Of a DNA stretch of 64,000 bases, positions 44,266-53,655 are shown piece after piece. Source of the stretch: Fen-1254 sp963769605 (GTDB taxonomy: Bacteria; Bacteroidota; Ignavibacteria; UBA10030). A model generated the notes under the pieces. The model saw only the letters and a program-made list of their open reading frames with translations, did not search any database and was not told the origin of the DNA. The number at the start of each line of letters is the position of its first letter. Positions within the stretch are counted from its first letter, which is position 1. A program made the translations under genes and the position numbers. Location: contig CAVYML010000005.1 in assembly GCA_963769605.1 (NCBI GenBank), forward strand, positions 29,876 to 93,875. Reading direction: 5' to 3'.

Positions 44266-44768
44266 GAATGTTTTATGAAACTTGAATCCGTCGTTTCCTC
44301 GACGTCATATCCGCCCTGCCGAATATTTTTATTGTTTTCAAGCGGATAATGAAAATCTATTGAACTTTCATTAACTCCAATGTTCCCTGTCCAATTCCGG
44401 GCATATCTGCAATATTAACGCCAGGCATTTAAAATCTGTAAGAATCCATATAAACCCGTGTTGCTTCGCAGGCTGCTGCCGTTCGATATCCCCCTAATAC
44501 TCTGCTGCTTCTCACAGCAGCTTCTTCCTCCCGTCAAATTAAATATTTCAGATTTAGCCGTTCTCCTCTGCTGATTTATACTTATATTTCAATCAGTTAC
44601 AAAATCCAACTAAAATTGATATAATGTACCACAACTTCGCTTCTCCTTCAAGTTTTACAGGAGAAGAAAGAATCTCTTTCAATGTTTTCACGCTCTTTGC
44701 AACCAATTTATTTTTTTTTGTGTTGTAAAAGAGGGAAACAATATTCTTCTTTGGAAAGAACGAAGCAT
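44266..44768. other. Divergent intergenic region upstream of pdhA
   Basis: About 500 bases without a gene I can support. A perfect 6-bp hairpin GCTGCT/AGCAGC occurs at 44504-44521, without a T run. The only functional element I can defend is the promoter at 44597-44625. Confidence 0.5.
44597..44625 (+). promoter_or_regulatory. Promoter of the pyruvate dehydrogenase genes
   Basis: TTACAA (44597-44602), then exactly 17 bases, then a consensus TATAAT (44620-44625). Transcription should start near 44632, giving a leader of about 137 bases before the pdhA ATG at 44769. Confidence 0.7.
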
Positions 44769-45791
44769 ATGAAAACGACAGAAAAAGAAGCTATAAAGTC
44801 TCAAATAACTGCCGATCCTCTTCTTGGTATACCGGCAGACACTCTCCTTCGATGGTACGACGAAATGCTGCTTATTCGCCGCTTTGAAGAAAAGTGTGCC
44901 CAACTCTACGGCATGGGAAAAATAGGCGGGTTTTGTCACCTTTATAATGGACAGGAAGCGATTGCGACCGGATCCATCAGCGCTATCGAAGCAAACGATT
45001 ACGTCATTACAGCATATCGCGATCATGGACTTGCTATTTCGAAAGGAGTGGATCCCAAGAAAATTTTTGCCGAACTCTTAGGAAAACAGACCGGAACAAC
45101 AAAGGGAAAAGGCGGATCGATGCATATCTTCGATAAGACAAAAAATTTCCTCGGAGGCCATGCAATTGTCGGCGGCCATATTTCACTCGGTGCAGGAGCT
45201 GCTTTTGCAATCAAATATCGAGGTGAAAAAAATGTTTGCCTTTGTTTTATGGGCGATGGTGCGACCAATATCGGCAATTTTCACGAATCTCTGAATCTTG
45301 CAGCCCTGTGGAAACTTCCCGTTATTTATATCATTGAAAATAATAAATACGGTATGGGAACCGCAGTTGAACGCGCATCAGCAGTTGAAACATTACTTAA
45401 AAAAGCTGCGGCATACGGAATGAGAAGTGAGGCCTGCGAAGGAAATAATGTTCTGACTGTGTACCAGACTGTGAAAGCTGCAGTCGAACATGCACGCGCA
45501 ACTTATGAACCAAGTCTTCTCGAAATTCAGACCTATAGGTACCGCGGACATTCCATGTCCGATCCCGTCAGCGGGCATTATCGTACAAAAGAAGAAGTTG
45601 AAGAGCAAAAAAAATCCGATCCGCTGATCGTTTTTGCCGGTATTTTAAAAAGAGAAAAGCTTGTCACAGACGAATATTTTGAGACAGCAGAAAAAAGAAT
45701 TAAAAAAGATATTGAGGCATGTGTCGAATTTGCAGAGAACAGCCCCATTCCTCCACTGGAGGATCTGTACACAGACGTTTTTTTCGAATGA
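44769..45791 (+). CDS. pdhA: Pyruvate dehydrogenase E1 component, alpha subunit
   Basis: Thiamine-diphosphate-dependent decarboxylase subunit. The start is the ATG at 44769 (MKTTEKEAIK); an earlier ATG at 44682 adds a Cys-rich leader unlike the family. GGFCHLYNGQEA, the TPP loop GDGATNIGNFHESLN...NNKYGMG, and YRYRGHSMSDP are present. 340 residues. The E1 beta and E2 genes follow immediately. Confidence 0.94.
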   Translation: MKTTEKEAIKSQITADPLLGIPADTLLRWYDEMLLIRRFEEKCAQLYGMGKIGGFCHLYNGQEAIATGSISAIEANDYVITAYRDHGLAISKGVDPKKIFAELLGKQTGTTKGKGGSMHIFDKTKNFLGGHAIVGGHISLGAGAAFAIKYRGEKNVCLCFMGDGATNIGNFHESLNLAALWKLPVIYIIENNKYGMGTAVERASAVETLLKKAAAYGMRSEACEGNNVLTVYQTVKAAVEHARATYEPSLLEIQTYRYRGHSMSDPVSGHYRTKEEVEEQKKSDPLIVFAGILKREKLVTDEYFETAEKRIKKDIEACVEFAENSPIPPLEDLYTDVFFE

Positions 45792-45818
45792 TGATATTTT
45801 GTTGAAGGAGAAGTGGCT

Positions 45819-46802
45819 ATGCCTGTAGCAAGTATGCGTGAAGCGTTAAATCAGGCGATGGACGAAGAAATGTTGCGCGATGAACGCGTCTTTCTCATGG
45901 GAGAAGAAGTTGCACAATACAATGGTGCATATAAAGTAAGCCAGGGTTTGCTTGCAAAGTACGGCCCCAACCGCGTGATCGATACACCCATAGCAGAATC
46001 CGGATTTGCAGGCATCGGTATCGGTGCAGCTATGGTCGGACTCCGGCCCATTGTCGAATTCATGACATGGAATTTTTCTCTTGTAGCGTATGACCAGTTA
46101 GTCAATCATGCAGCAAAAATGTTTTCGATGTCCGGCGGAAATTTTCATGTTCCGATCGTATTCCGCGCTCCCGGAGGCGCAGCTCATAATCTCGGAGCTA
46201 CACATTCTCAGTCCCTGGAATCTCTTTTTGCGCACATACCCGGATTGAAAGTTGTTATGCCTTCGACTCCGAAAGATGCAAAGGGACTGCTGAAAACCGC
46301 TATTCGCGACAATAACCCTGTGATTTTTATCGAGAGCGAAGTTATGTACGGCGAAAAAGGAGAAATACCGGAAGGAGAATATACAATACCCTTCGGCGTC
46401 GGCCATGTTGTGCAGGAAGGGACTGATGTAACCATTGTTTCATGGTCGAAAATATTGCAGCATGTAACACTTAAAGCGGTTCACCGTATGGAGGAAGAAG
46501 GAATCAGTGCAGAAGTGATCGATCCACGCACAATTCGGCCGATGGACTGGGAATTAATTTTCAATTCCGTCCGGAAAACGAACCGTTTGGTCATTGTAGA
46601 AGAGGGATGGCCTTTTGCCGGTGTCGGCGCGCAAATATCGCACCAAGTACAGCATGATTGTTTTGATGCTTTGGATGCTCCCATCGAACGCGTAACGCAG
46701 GAAGATGTCCCCCTCCCTTACGCGCATAATCTTGAAGTTGCATCTTTGCCAAATATTCAGAAAGTTATTCGTGCAGTGAAGAAAGTAATGTATAAAGTGT
46801 AA
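45819..46802 (+). CDS. pdhB: Pyruvate dehydrogenase E1 component, beta subunit
   Basis: Partner of E1 alpha. I take the ATG at 45819, eight bases behind AAGGAG; the GTG at 45813 is too close to it. MREALNQAMDEEM, GEEVAQYNGAYKVSQGL, PIAESGFAGIGIGAAM and DPRTIRPMD are characteristic. 327 residues. Confidence 0.95.
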   Translation: MPVASMREALNQAMDEEMLRDERVFLMGEEVAQYNGAYKVSQGLLAKYGPNRVIDTPIAESGFAGIGIGAAMVGLRPIVEFMTWNFSLVAYDQLVNHAAKMFSMSGGNFHVPIVFRAPGGAAHNLGATHSQSLESLFAHIPGLKVVMPSTPKDAKGLLKTAIRDNNPVIFIESEVMYGEKGEIPEGEYTIPFGVGHVVQEGTDVTIVSWSKILQHVTLKAVHRMEEEGISAEVIDPRTIRPMDWELIFNSVRKTNRLVIVEEGWPFAGVGAQISHQVQHDCFDALDAPIERVTQEDVPLPYAHNLEVASLPNIQKVIRAVKKVMYKV

Positions 46803-46812
46803 GGAAAACAGG

Positions 46813-48024
46813 ATGGCTACAAAAATTTTAATGCCTAAGCTTAGCGATACCATGACGGAAGGAGTCATTCTTAAGTGGATTAAAAAGGAAGGTGATCCGA
46901 TCAAACAAGGGGAAATTCTTGTTGAGATTGAATCCGATAAGGCGGACATGGAACTTGAAGCTTACGACTCCGGGATTCTGAGAAAAGTTTTAATACCGGA
47001 AGGCGGTAAGGCTGCGATCGGCAATCTTATTGCAATTATCGGTACAGCCGACGAAGATATCGCTTCCCTTCTCGGATCAGGAACAACTGATACCACGATA
47101 GAGCATCAAACTTCAGAGCCTCGTTCGGAATCTCTCATTTCTGCTTCACAAGTCGCTTCAGCCGAACCCAATGGCCGTATCAAAGCATCTCCGCTTGCGC
47201 GCAAAATTGCCGGCAAGAAAAAAATCGATTTGCATTATTTGACAGGCAGCGGTCCCGAAGGAAGAATCATAAAACGCGATGTCGAGGGGATCGAATCGCC
47301 AGCGTCTGTAACGGCAAGCCCGCAGGCCTCCATGCTGCCTTCCACTGGATATAAAGATGTGGAACTTTCGCTTATTCGAAAAACAATTGCCAAACGAATG
47401 CAGGAAAGTAAGCAGCAAGTACCGCATTTTTATGCTTCGATCGAAATCGATATGGAATCCGCAATTTCATTACGTGATCAATACATTGAAACTACCGGCA
47501 TAAAAATTAGTTTCACCGATATTTTGGTGAAATCGACTTCCTTGACACTATTAAAGAATCCCAATATCAACGCGTCATATCTCGGTTCGGCCATGCGGCA
47601 GTTCAACGAAACGCATATTGCCGTTGCTGTAGCCCTTGAAGAAGGCTTGGTTACCCCTGTCTTGAGAAACTGCGAAAAAAAATCGGTTGCACAATTGAAT
47701 GAGGAACTTCGCGATTTTGCAGAACGCGCACGAAAGCGAAAGTTAAAACCGGAAGAATATCAAGGTGCAACATTCACCATCAGTAATCTCGGTATGTTCG
47801 GTGTTGAAGATTTTATCGCTATTATCAATCCGCCGGAGGGGGCAATTCTGGCAGTTGGAGCTATTCTCGAAAAACCTGTTGTTAAAAACGGCACAATCGC
47901 TGCAGGGCACATCATGAAGGTAACACTTTCTTCCGATCACCGTATCATTGACGGTGCAGTTGCGGCGCGATTCCTGCAGGATCTGAGAAAGATTCTTGAA
48001 AATCCTCTTTCTGTCTTTGTCTAA
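46813..48024 (+). CDS. pdhC: Dihydrolipoamide acetyltransferase (E2) of pyruvate dehydrogenase
   Basis: 403 residues with one lipoyl domain (Lys43 in EIESDKADME), a peripheral subunit-binding domain (ASPLARKIAGKKKIDL, about 118-150) and the catalytic domain with SDHRIIDGAVAARF (HxxxD) near the C-terminus. Accepts acetyl from E1 and passes it to CoA. No E3 (lipoamide dehydrogenase) gene follows; it must be encoded elsewhere. Confidence 0.94.
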   Translation: MATKILMPKLSDTMTEGVILKWIKKEGDPIKQGEILVEIESDKADMELEAYDSGILRKVLIPEGGKAAIGNLIAIIGTADEDIASLLGSGTTDTTIEHQTSEPRSESLISASQVASAEPNGRIKASPLARKIAGKKKIDLHYLTGSGPEGRIIKRDVEGIESPASVTASPQASMLPSTGYKDVELSLIRKTIAKRMQESKQQVPHFYASIEIDMESAISLRDQYIETTGIKISFTDILVKSTSLTLLKNPNINASYLGSAMRQFNETHIAVAVALEEGLVTPVLRNCEKKSVAQLNEELRDFAERARKRKLKPEEYQGATFTISNLGMFGVEDFIAIINPPEGAILAVGAILEKPVVKNGTIAAGHIMKVTLSSDHRIIDGAVAARFLQDLRKILENPLSVFV

Positions 48025-48474
48025 CAATTGTTGAATACACAAAACCCGCTCTTCTTTCGATGAACATTTTTTTAATTGGATCACACAATTCATCAGAAGA
48101 TATTAGCACAACGGACCTAAGTAAGGAATTTAAAAATCGAAGGCAAAGTTCAAAAAATAATCGGATATGATAAGTCTTAATTTAAGCCGGATTCTCGTTT
48201 TCCATTTCTATCTGGGAGTCTTTTTCTAAGGCTAAATACAAGGAAGAACGTGAAAATAATTTAGCCTTTTTTGGTGGGGAAAGAAAATGTTCAAACAACA
48301 GATTTATTACTTAAACCGGCAGAATTGTATTTTTTATATCCGGAGCGTGATTCTCTGAACGAATCTTCTTTTTAATTCAGATGTCCGTCTCTCATGAAAT
48401 TTGCGGGCAAGCAACTCAATAGACTGTGCAGAATTCAAAATAAAAAAATAATATTTCCGGACAATTCCAAAGAA
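48025..48474. other. Intergenic region after pdhC
   Basis: About 450 bases between the converging pdhC and mltD genes. Apart from the terminator hairpin at 48228-48272 I see no gene, RNA or repeat in it. Confidence 0.5.
48228..48272 (+). terminator. Terminator of the pyruvate dehydrogenase genes
   Basis: Perfect 10-bp arms AAGGCTAAAT (48228-48237) and ATTTAGCCTT (48259-48268) with a 21-base loop, followed by four more T (six in all). It is 204 bases past the E2 stop codon. Confidence 0.6.
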
Positions 48475-50853
48475 TTATGATTCTGATTTTCCCGGGATTC
48501 TAAGCATCTGACCTACTTTTATCTTATTGCTCCTCAGACCATTTGCTTTTTTTAATTTTTTTATATCGACGCCGTAGTGCTGTGCAATAAGAAAAATTGT
48601 TTCGCCTTTTTTTACTTTATGAGTCGGTGCAAAAAGCCCTTTGCTCGAAGTCTTAACGACAATCGAATGATTCGCTGCAGGCAGCTTCGTACCCGTGGCT
48701 ATAAGTTTCCCTTTCTCTTCGGGTTTGTCGTAAATTTCGATCGTTTGTCCGGTTTTAATCCTCGATGTTTTTAAATTATTCCATCGTTTAAGATCTGCGA
48801 TTGAAACTTCGTAGATTCGTGCAATTTTATCTAGAGATTCACCCGACTTTACTTTATGCTGAATCCAGTCGGGAGATGCTACCTTTGTGCCTCCTGAATT
48901 ACCTAGCAGAGAGGTTCCTTCATCTGACTCCGCTTTGATCATTTTTTGTTTTTCGTTGAAAGCCAATTTATCGATTTTTTTCATGGCCTGAACTTTGGAA
49001 TTCGGAATCCATAATTCTAAGGTCTGTCCGGGACGGATATAACTTCCGTACGAGATATCGTTCCAGTTCCTTATATCGCTTGCCCGAACACCGTACCACT
49101 CCGCGATATGTCCCATCGTATCTCCACGCTTCACATGATAAATAATATTTTCGCGGCCCTTAGGCTGCTGTAAATCATCCTTGCTCGATCGCTCTCGCCT
49201 GGTGCTAACCGATTGTTTAACCTGAGCCATTATTTTTGCGCCGGAGAGATTCATTCCTTTTACTTGTGGAGTGTAATTAAACGGTGTCTTCTCATCTGCT
49301 ATGTCTTTCGGGATCGGAATTGCCAATGCAGTTCCTATCTTTAACCTCCTATATGAACTAATATTGTTCACTTCTTTGATAAGCGATACACTCATCGAAT
49401 ATTGCCGTGCAATTGATGAAAGAGTTTCTTTTCGTTTTACCGTGTGAATCACCCAGTCTTTTTTTTCTTCTTTCGGAATGGATATGTACTGTGCACGGAA
49501 AACATTCGTTCTTCCGGCCGGGATACGGAATCTGTATCCGCTAATACCCGGAGGAGTACACCAGCGAAGCAATTCAGGATTGAGATCCTGTATGGTATCA
49601 AGTGTCGTTCCTGCACATTTCGCAAGGGCTCGAAGATCGACACAATCGTTAACTTCGACAACATCATACGCCAGCGAATCCGCTTTGAGCGTATCGATAA
49701 AGCCGTAACTTTTCGGATTCAATGCCATGCGCGCTACTGCTATAAACTGCGGCACATAGTTTCGCGTTTGCCGTGGTAAATAGCGCCGCATCTCCCAAAA
49801 ATCGTTGCTGCCGCTTCTTCGCATAGCCCGGAAAACTCTTCCCGCACCGGCATTGTATGATGCCAGAACAAGATTCCAATCGTTCAACTCGGAGTACAAT
49901 TCTTTAAGATGCCGGGCCGCCGCACGAGTCGATTTCTCAAAATCTCTGCGTTCATCGTACCACCAGTTTGACCGCAATCCATAGAGATAACCGGTGCCTT
50001 TCATAAACTGCCACATCCCCACCGCACGTGCCCATGAGCGCGCATCCGTCCGAAGTCCGCTCTCTGTCATAGAAAGATAGACCAGCTCTTCCGGAGTCCC
50101 CTCTTCGCGGAATATCCTCTTCATCATCGGCACATATCTTCCGGAAAGGAAAAGCCATCGATCCATATAATGCCTCCCGCGTTCCATAAAGAATTTTTCA
50201 GCGCGTTCTACATATTCGTTGGAAGGAAGCGGAATTTGTGTGCCTTTGATTTCAAGCGTGGGAACGACAATTTTCGAGGTGTCTGTTTCATCGACGACCT
50301 GATTCAGCTTTTCACGCAATGCATAGAGCGATGCATACGGTGAAAGCGTATCGATAGCTGCTATATACTTTTCGTAATCTTCAACAATGCTGTTGCTGAG
50401 ATCGACAAACTCCTGATTAGTATCTATACCCGGGAAATCGCTCAATTCATTGAGAATCTGAATTGAATTTTCAAAATCAATTTCTGAATTCGATGTATCT
50501 TCTACTTCCTGAGCGCGAAGAGCAGCAAGATATTGGATACGCGCTTGTTCGAGCCGTTGGGATATAAATTCCTCATCTTCGGATGTCGAATCAGCATAAA
50601 CAGAATCAACGGCAAATTCCGACGAGTTTTCTTTTTGGGATGCAGGAAAAACCGCCGAAGAATCATGTTTGTGATGCAACGTATGTGATGCAACAGGATG
50701 AGTCTTTAATTGAGAAGAATCGCTGACCAAAGAAGAGGGCTTTACCGTTGAGAGCGGACTGATTTCTTGCTGTTTTTCGTTGACAACAACCTGTTTAGAC
50801 GTACAACTTAAAGCTATACATGAGATAAACACTAAATACTTGCGGTATATCAA
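48475..50853 (-). CDS. mltD: Membrane-bound lytic transglycosylase with four LysM domains (MltD-like)
   Basis: Cleaves peptidoglycan glycan strands. TTG start; leader MIYRKYLVFISCIALSC looks like a lipoprotein signal with Cys17. A ~180-residue low-complexity linker precedes the SLT domain: LSMTESGLRTDARSWARAVGMWQFMKGTG (catalytic Glu) and ASYNAGAGRV. Four LysM repeats follow (about residues 460-510, 565-615, 665-712, 745-790), more than the two usual in E. coli MltD. 792 residues. Confidence 0.92.
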   Translation of the reverse strand: MIYRKYLVFISCIALSCTSKQVVVNEKQQEISPLSTVKPSSLVSDSSQLKTHPVASHTLHHKHDSSAVFPASQKENSSEFAVDSVYADSTSEDEEFISQRLEQARIQYLAALRAQEVEDTSNSEIDFENSIQILNELSDFPGIDTNQEFVDLSNSIVEDYEKYIAAIDTLSPYASLYALREKLNQVVDETDTSKIVVPTLEIKGTQIPLPSNEYVERAEKFFMERGRHYMDRWLFLSGRYVPMMKRIFREEGTPEELVYLSMTESGLRTDARSWARAVGMWQFMKGTGYLYGLRSNWWYDERRDFEKSTRAAARHLKELYSELNDWNLVLASYNAGAGRVFRAMRRSGSNDFWEMRRYLPRQTRNYVPQFIAVARMALNPKSYGFIDTLKADSLAYDVVEVNDCVDLRALAKCAGTTLDTIQDLNPELLRWCTPPGISGYRFRIPAGRTNVFRAQYISIPKEEKKDWVIHTVKRKETLSSIARQYSMSVSLIKEVNNISSYRRLKIGTALAIPIPKDIADEKTPFNYTPQVKGMNLSGAKIMAQVKQSVSTRRERSSKDDLQQPKGRENIIYHVKRGDTMGHIAEWYGVRASDIRNWNDISYGSYIRPGQTLELWIPNSKVQAMKKIDKLAFNEKQKMIKAESDEGTSLLGNSGGTKVASPDWIQHKVKSGESLDKIARIYEVSIADLKRWNNLKTSRIKTGQTIEIYDKPEEKGKLIATGTKLPAANHSIVVKTSSKGLFAPTHKVKKGETIFLIAQHYGVDIKKLKKANGLRSNKIKVGQMLRIPGKSES

Positions 50854-51087
50854 ACTCTTCTCGCCTTCTGCATATCTATTAAAAATTCAGATCTTTTATT
50901 AAGATACGAGAATAGTGCCACGGAAGCAAGATGAGCAGAAAGAATAATGGTAACTCGCTGTATTTTGACGCACCGTTGTTCTTGTAGCTGACGGTACTGA
51001 CGACGGGAATCCTTCGCGGTCACCGCCCGCGGCTACAGGGAAAATCATGAACATCAACAACATGAGTGAGTAAATACGAATAATGTA

Positions 51088-52590
51088 TTATAGAACAAGT
51101 GCCATGACAAGGCAACCCGTCAAAGCGCAGCAACAATTTACAATCTCATTATCGATCCAAATGAATCCACCGGTATGATTGGTCGGGAGTCCGCAGTGAA
51201 TTCTTTTCTCTGTAAATTTTTTACAATTCGTACACCGGAACGCTGCTTGCAGCGTCCCTCCGAGAATGCTGTCGACTGCACTTCCCAAAACCCCGGAGAT
51301 AACGATCAAGATGCAGACCTTTAAATTTTGTGTCCATACATATGCAAGAGCACTCAGTAGAGAACTTCCGAGACAACCGCCTATAAATCCAAGCAGCGAA
51401 ACTCCGCCGTTCGAGCCTTGTTCAACGCTGTTCCATGATGGCAATGAATATGTTTTTGTCTTCCGTAAGAGGCCGATTTCACTTCCCCATGTATCCGCTG
51501 TGACCGCCGCAAGCGAACCGACATAGAGCGGATAAAAATCATAGTTTGGAAAAATGACATGCAGTACGATCAAAAGTCCCCCGATGCCGCCATTTGCCGC
51601 AACCTGTGTATAATCCCGGACACTCGATTTCATGTAGAGCGTTTCGTATTGAGCCTTCCCTTCTTTTCCCAGTTTCGAAAGCAGGCTGGAAACTATAAAA
51701 AAGAATAGAATCGGAGCCGCCCACTTCCATCCTCCGATTCCAAAAATAATCAACGCCAAAAGAGAAGTTGCAACGGTTCCGCTGAGCGAAAGAAATTTTG
51801 ATTTCCATGAAAATATTCCGATACATACGGCAAAAACAGCTCCTGTGATTATTTGAATCGGATCGATACCAGCCTCGGGAATGAAGAAACAGGCAAGCAT
51901 CAACCCAGTTGAAAGAGGTACCGTGCAGTTATCCCATCCTCCTGAAGAAAGAGCTTCCCATGCGGTTGCAGTTAAAGCAACGACTAAAGATGCAGGCAAA
52001 AACAACGACCATGCGAATCCATCCTGTTCATAATATATTAAACCTCCGAAAATCGAAGCAAACGAAATGACAAACATTGCAGCGGATCCTTCGAGCGATT
52101 TTTTATCCGATGAAAGACAATAGAAATGCGGGTAATGAATCGCTCCTCCAATGATTGCAGCAGCCCCGTCTCCGAGAGCCATCACCAACATCGCAATTGC
52201 GGCAATTTCCGGATGCCTGTTCCAGAAGAAAATAACGAGAAGGATGAACGAGATAGGATACAATACCGTTCCGAACGAATGCCGATCCGTTCCATGCATC
52301 CCGGAAAGCCATTCCATACGAAGAGCAATTGAATTTACCACGACAAATATGAAGCCAAGCACGAGCAAAGGTAAGGAGTGGAAAAATATTTTTGGAAGGA
52401 AAAAAATAATAAGACCGATTGAAACATGTACGAACTTTCGGGAAAATTCCGGCGAGAGCTTCAACAATGTACGGAAGACTTCTGCAAGAACGATGCAGAG
52501 GAGCATCCCAAGAAAGACAAATATAAAAATCCGCCATTCCGGTATGCGCGGTAGATATCCAATAAATTGTTCGGAGTGCTGCAGAGGCAT
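51088..52590 (-). CDS. Fused isoprenoid-alcohol-kinase-like and DUF92 membrane protein
   Basis: 500 residues from the ATG at 52590, two bases past the holA stop. The N-terminal half is a CDP-diglyceride/dolichol kinase-type membrane domain (EFSRKFVHVSIGLIIFF, MALGDGAAAIIG, KKSLEGS), as in phytol kinase VTE5. The C-terminal half is DUF92 (LSGTVATSLLALIIF, AANGGIGG, TADTWGSEIG, LLGFIGGCLGS, ending in a Cys-rich DNEIVN tail), as in phytyl-phosphate kinase VTE6. Together they could phosphorylate an isoprenoid alcohol twice to the diphosphate. The substrate is inferred from plant homologues and is not shown. A 235-base spacer follows it. Confidence 0.8.
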   Translation of the reverse strand: MPLQHSEQFIGYLPRIPEWRIFIFVFLGMLLCIVLAEVFRTLLKLSPEFSRKFVHVSIGLIIFFLPKIFFHSLPLLVLGFIFVVVNSIALRMEWLSGMHGTDRHSFGTVLYPISFILLVIFFWNRHPEIAAIAMLVMALGDGAAAIIGGAIHYPHFYCLSSDKKSLEGSAAMFVISFASIFGGLIYYEQDGFAWSLFLPASLVVALTATAWEALSSGGWDNCTVPLSTGLMLACFFIPEAGIDPIQIITGAVFAVCIGIFSWKSKFLSLSGTVATSLLALIIFGIGGWKWAAPILFFFIVSSLLSKLGKEGKAQYETLYMKSSVRDYTQVAANGGIGGLLIVLHVIFPNYDFYPLYVGSLAAVTADTWGSEIGLLRKTKTYSLPSWNSVEQGSNGGVSLLGFIGGCLGSSLLSALAYVWTQNLKVCILIVISGVLGSAVDSILGGTLQAAFRCTNCKKFTEKRIHCGLPTNHTGGFIWIDNEIVNCCCALTGCLVMALVL

Positions 52591-52592
52591 GA

Positions 52593-53651
52593 TTAGGCAA
52601 AACTCCGTTCGTTCTGCCTTTCCGGGCGCGCACAATAATATACCAACAATGTCATACACGCCAGTGGCTCGGAGGATGATGACTTGAGATCAATATCGGC
52701 TTGTAAGAGTGCCTTAAATATCGATTCAAACCGGCCCCGGGAAAATTTTTGCGATGCTGTAATGTATTCTTTCAGAAAATACGGAGATATTTTGACTTCT
52801 CCCGCAATTATATCTTCTGAAGAACCATGCATTTGGAGTTCTTGGATTTTCCACAGTGTTGTAAAATATCGTGTAAGCATGACGATGATTCCCTGCGGAG
52901 AATCACCGGTTTCCACCATCCTTTGGACAATTGTGAGCGCTTTTTGCAAATTCGCCTGACCGAGAGCCTTCTGCAGATCGAAAATCGAATTTTCTTTGGT
53001 CACTCCGACGACATGGACGACATCGTCTGCTGTTATCCGCTTCCGATCGGAGATATAAATCAACAATTTATCAAGTTCGTTATTTAAGACTCTCAATGAA
53101 TTGCCGACAGATGCATGAAGCAAACGACAGGCCTCTGCATCTATCATTGTTCCGAAGGAACCGCAGCGCGATTCTATCCAGTCCGGAATACGATTATCAT
53201 AAAGAGGAGCGAATTCAAAAACCACTTCTTTTCTTTTCAATTCGTTGAACGGCTTTGTTCGAAAATCCGGCTTTTCTGCAACCAGAACGAGGCAAGTTGT
53301 TTCAAGGGGTTTTTGAATGTATTGAGATAAGATCGACTTTGCGGCTTCGCTTCCGGTCATCGCATCGAAATCTTTTACAACAACGACACGCCGTTCGCTT
53401 GTCATTGGATATGCCGCTGCATGTGCCAGGGCGTCTTTCGCATCGACTTTTTCACCATCCAGCATATCAAGATTAAACGATTTGGTATTCGGGGTCAGAA
53501 GATCGCCGACAATCGAGTGAATGCATTCATCGATGAGAAAATCTTCCGCTCCGATAAAGAGATAGACCGGACCGTATGCCTTTCCCTTTGTCCGCGCAGA
53601 AAAGTCCGCGTAGGAAGGATACTTATCTTTTTTCCCTTTTATCCAAGCCAT
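52593..53651 (-). CDS. holA: DNA polymerase III delta subunit
   Basis: Clamp-loader subunit that opens the sliding clamp. 352 residues of the HolA fold: YLFIGAEDFLIDECI near the N-terminus, VVVVKDFDAM, LRVLNNELDKLLIY and an ISPYFLKEYITASQKFS C-terminal helix bundle. Placed four bases behind the cyclophilin gene and directly before the VTE5/VTE6-like gene. Confidence 0.9.
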   Translation of the reverse strand: MAWIKGKKDKYPSYADFSARTKGKAYGPVYLFIGAEDFLIDECIHSIVGDLLTPNTKSFNLDMLDGEKVDAKDALAHAAAYPMTSERRVVVVKDFDAMTGSEAAKSILSQYIQKPLETTCLVLVAEKPDFRTKPFNELKRKEVVFEFAPLYDNRIPDWIESRCGSFGTMIDAEACRLLHASVGNSLRVLNNELDKLLIYISDRKRITADDVVHVVGVTKENSIFDLQKALGQANLQKALTIVQRMVETGDSPQGIIVMLTRYFTTLWKIQELQMHGSSEDIIAGEVKISPYFLKEYITASQKFSRGRFESIFKALLQADIDLKSSSSEPLACMTLLVYYCARPERQNERSFA

Positions 53652-53655
53652 GATA

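Noticed and set aside
44504..44521. Hairpin GCTGCT/AGCAGC upstream of pdhA
   Set aside because: Short stem without a following T run, and located upstream of both divergent genes, so not a supportable terminator.
8881..51040. REP-like element with GCGGCTACAG at 9011-9020 and 51029-51038
   Set aside because: Only the ten-base word is shared; flanks differ and the imperfect hairpins are not alike. Too little to call a repeat family from this window.
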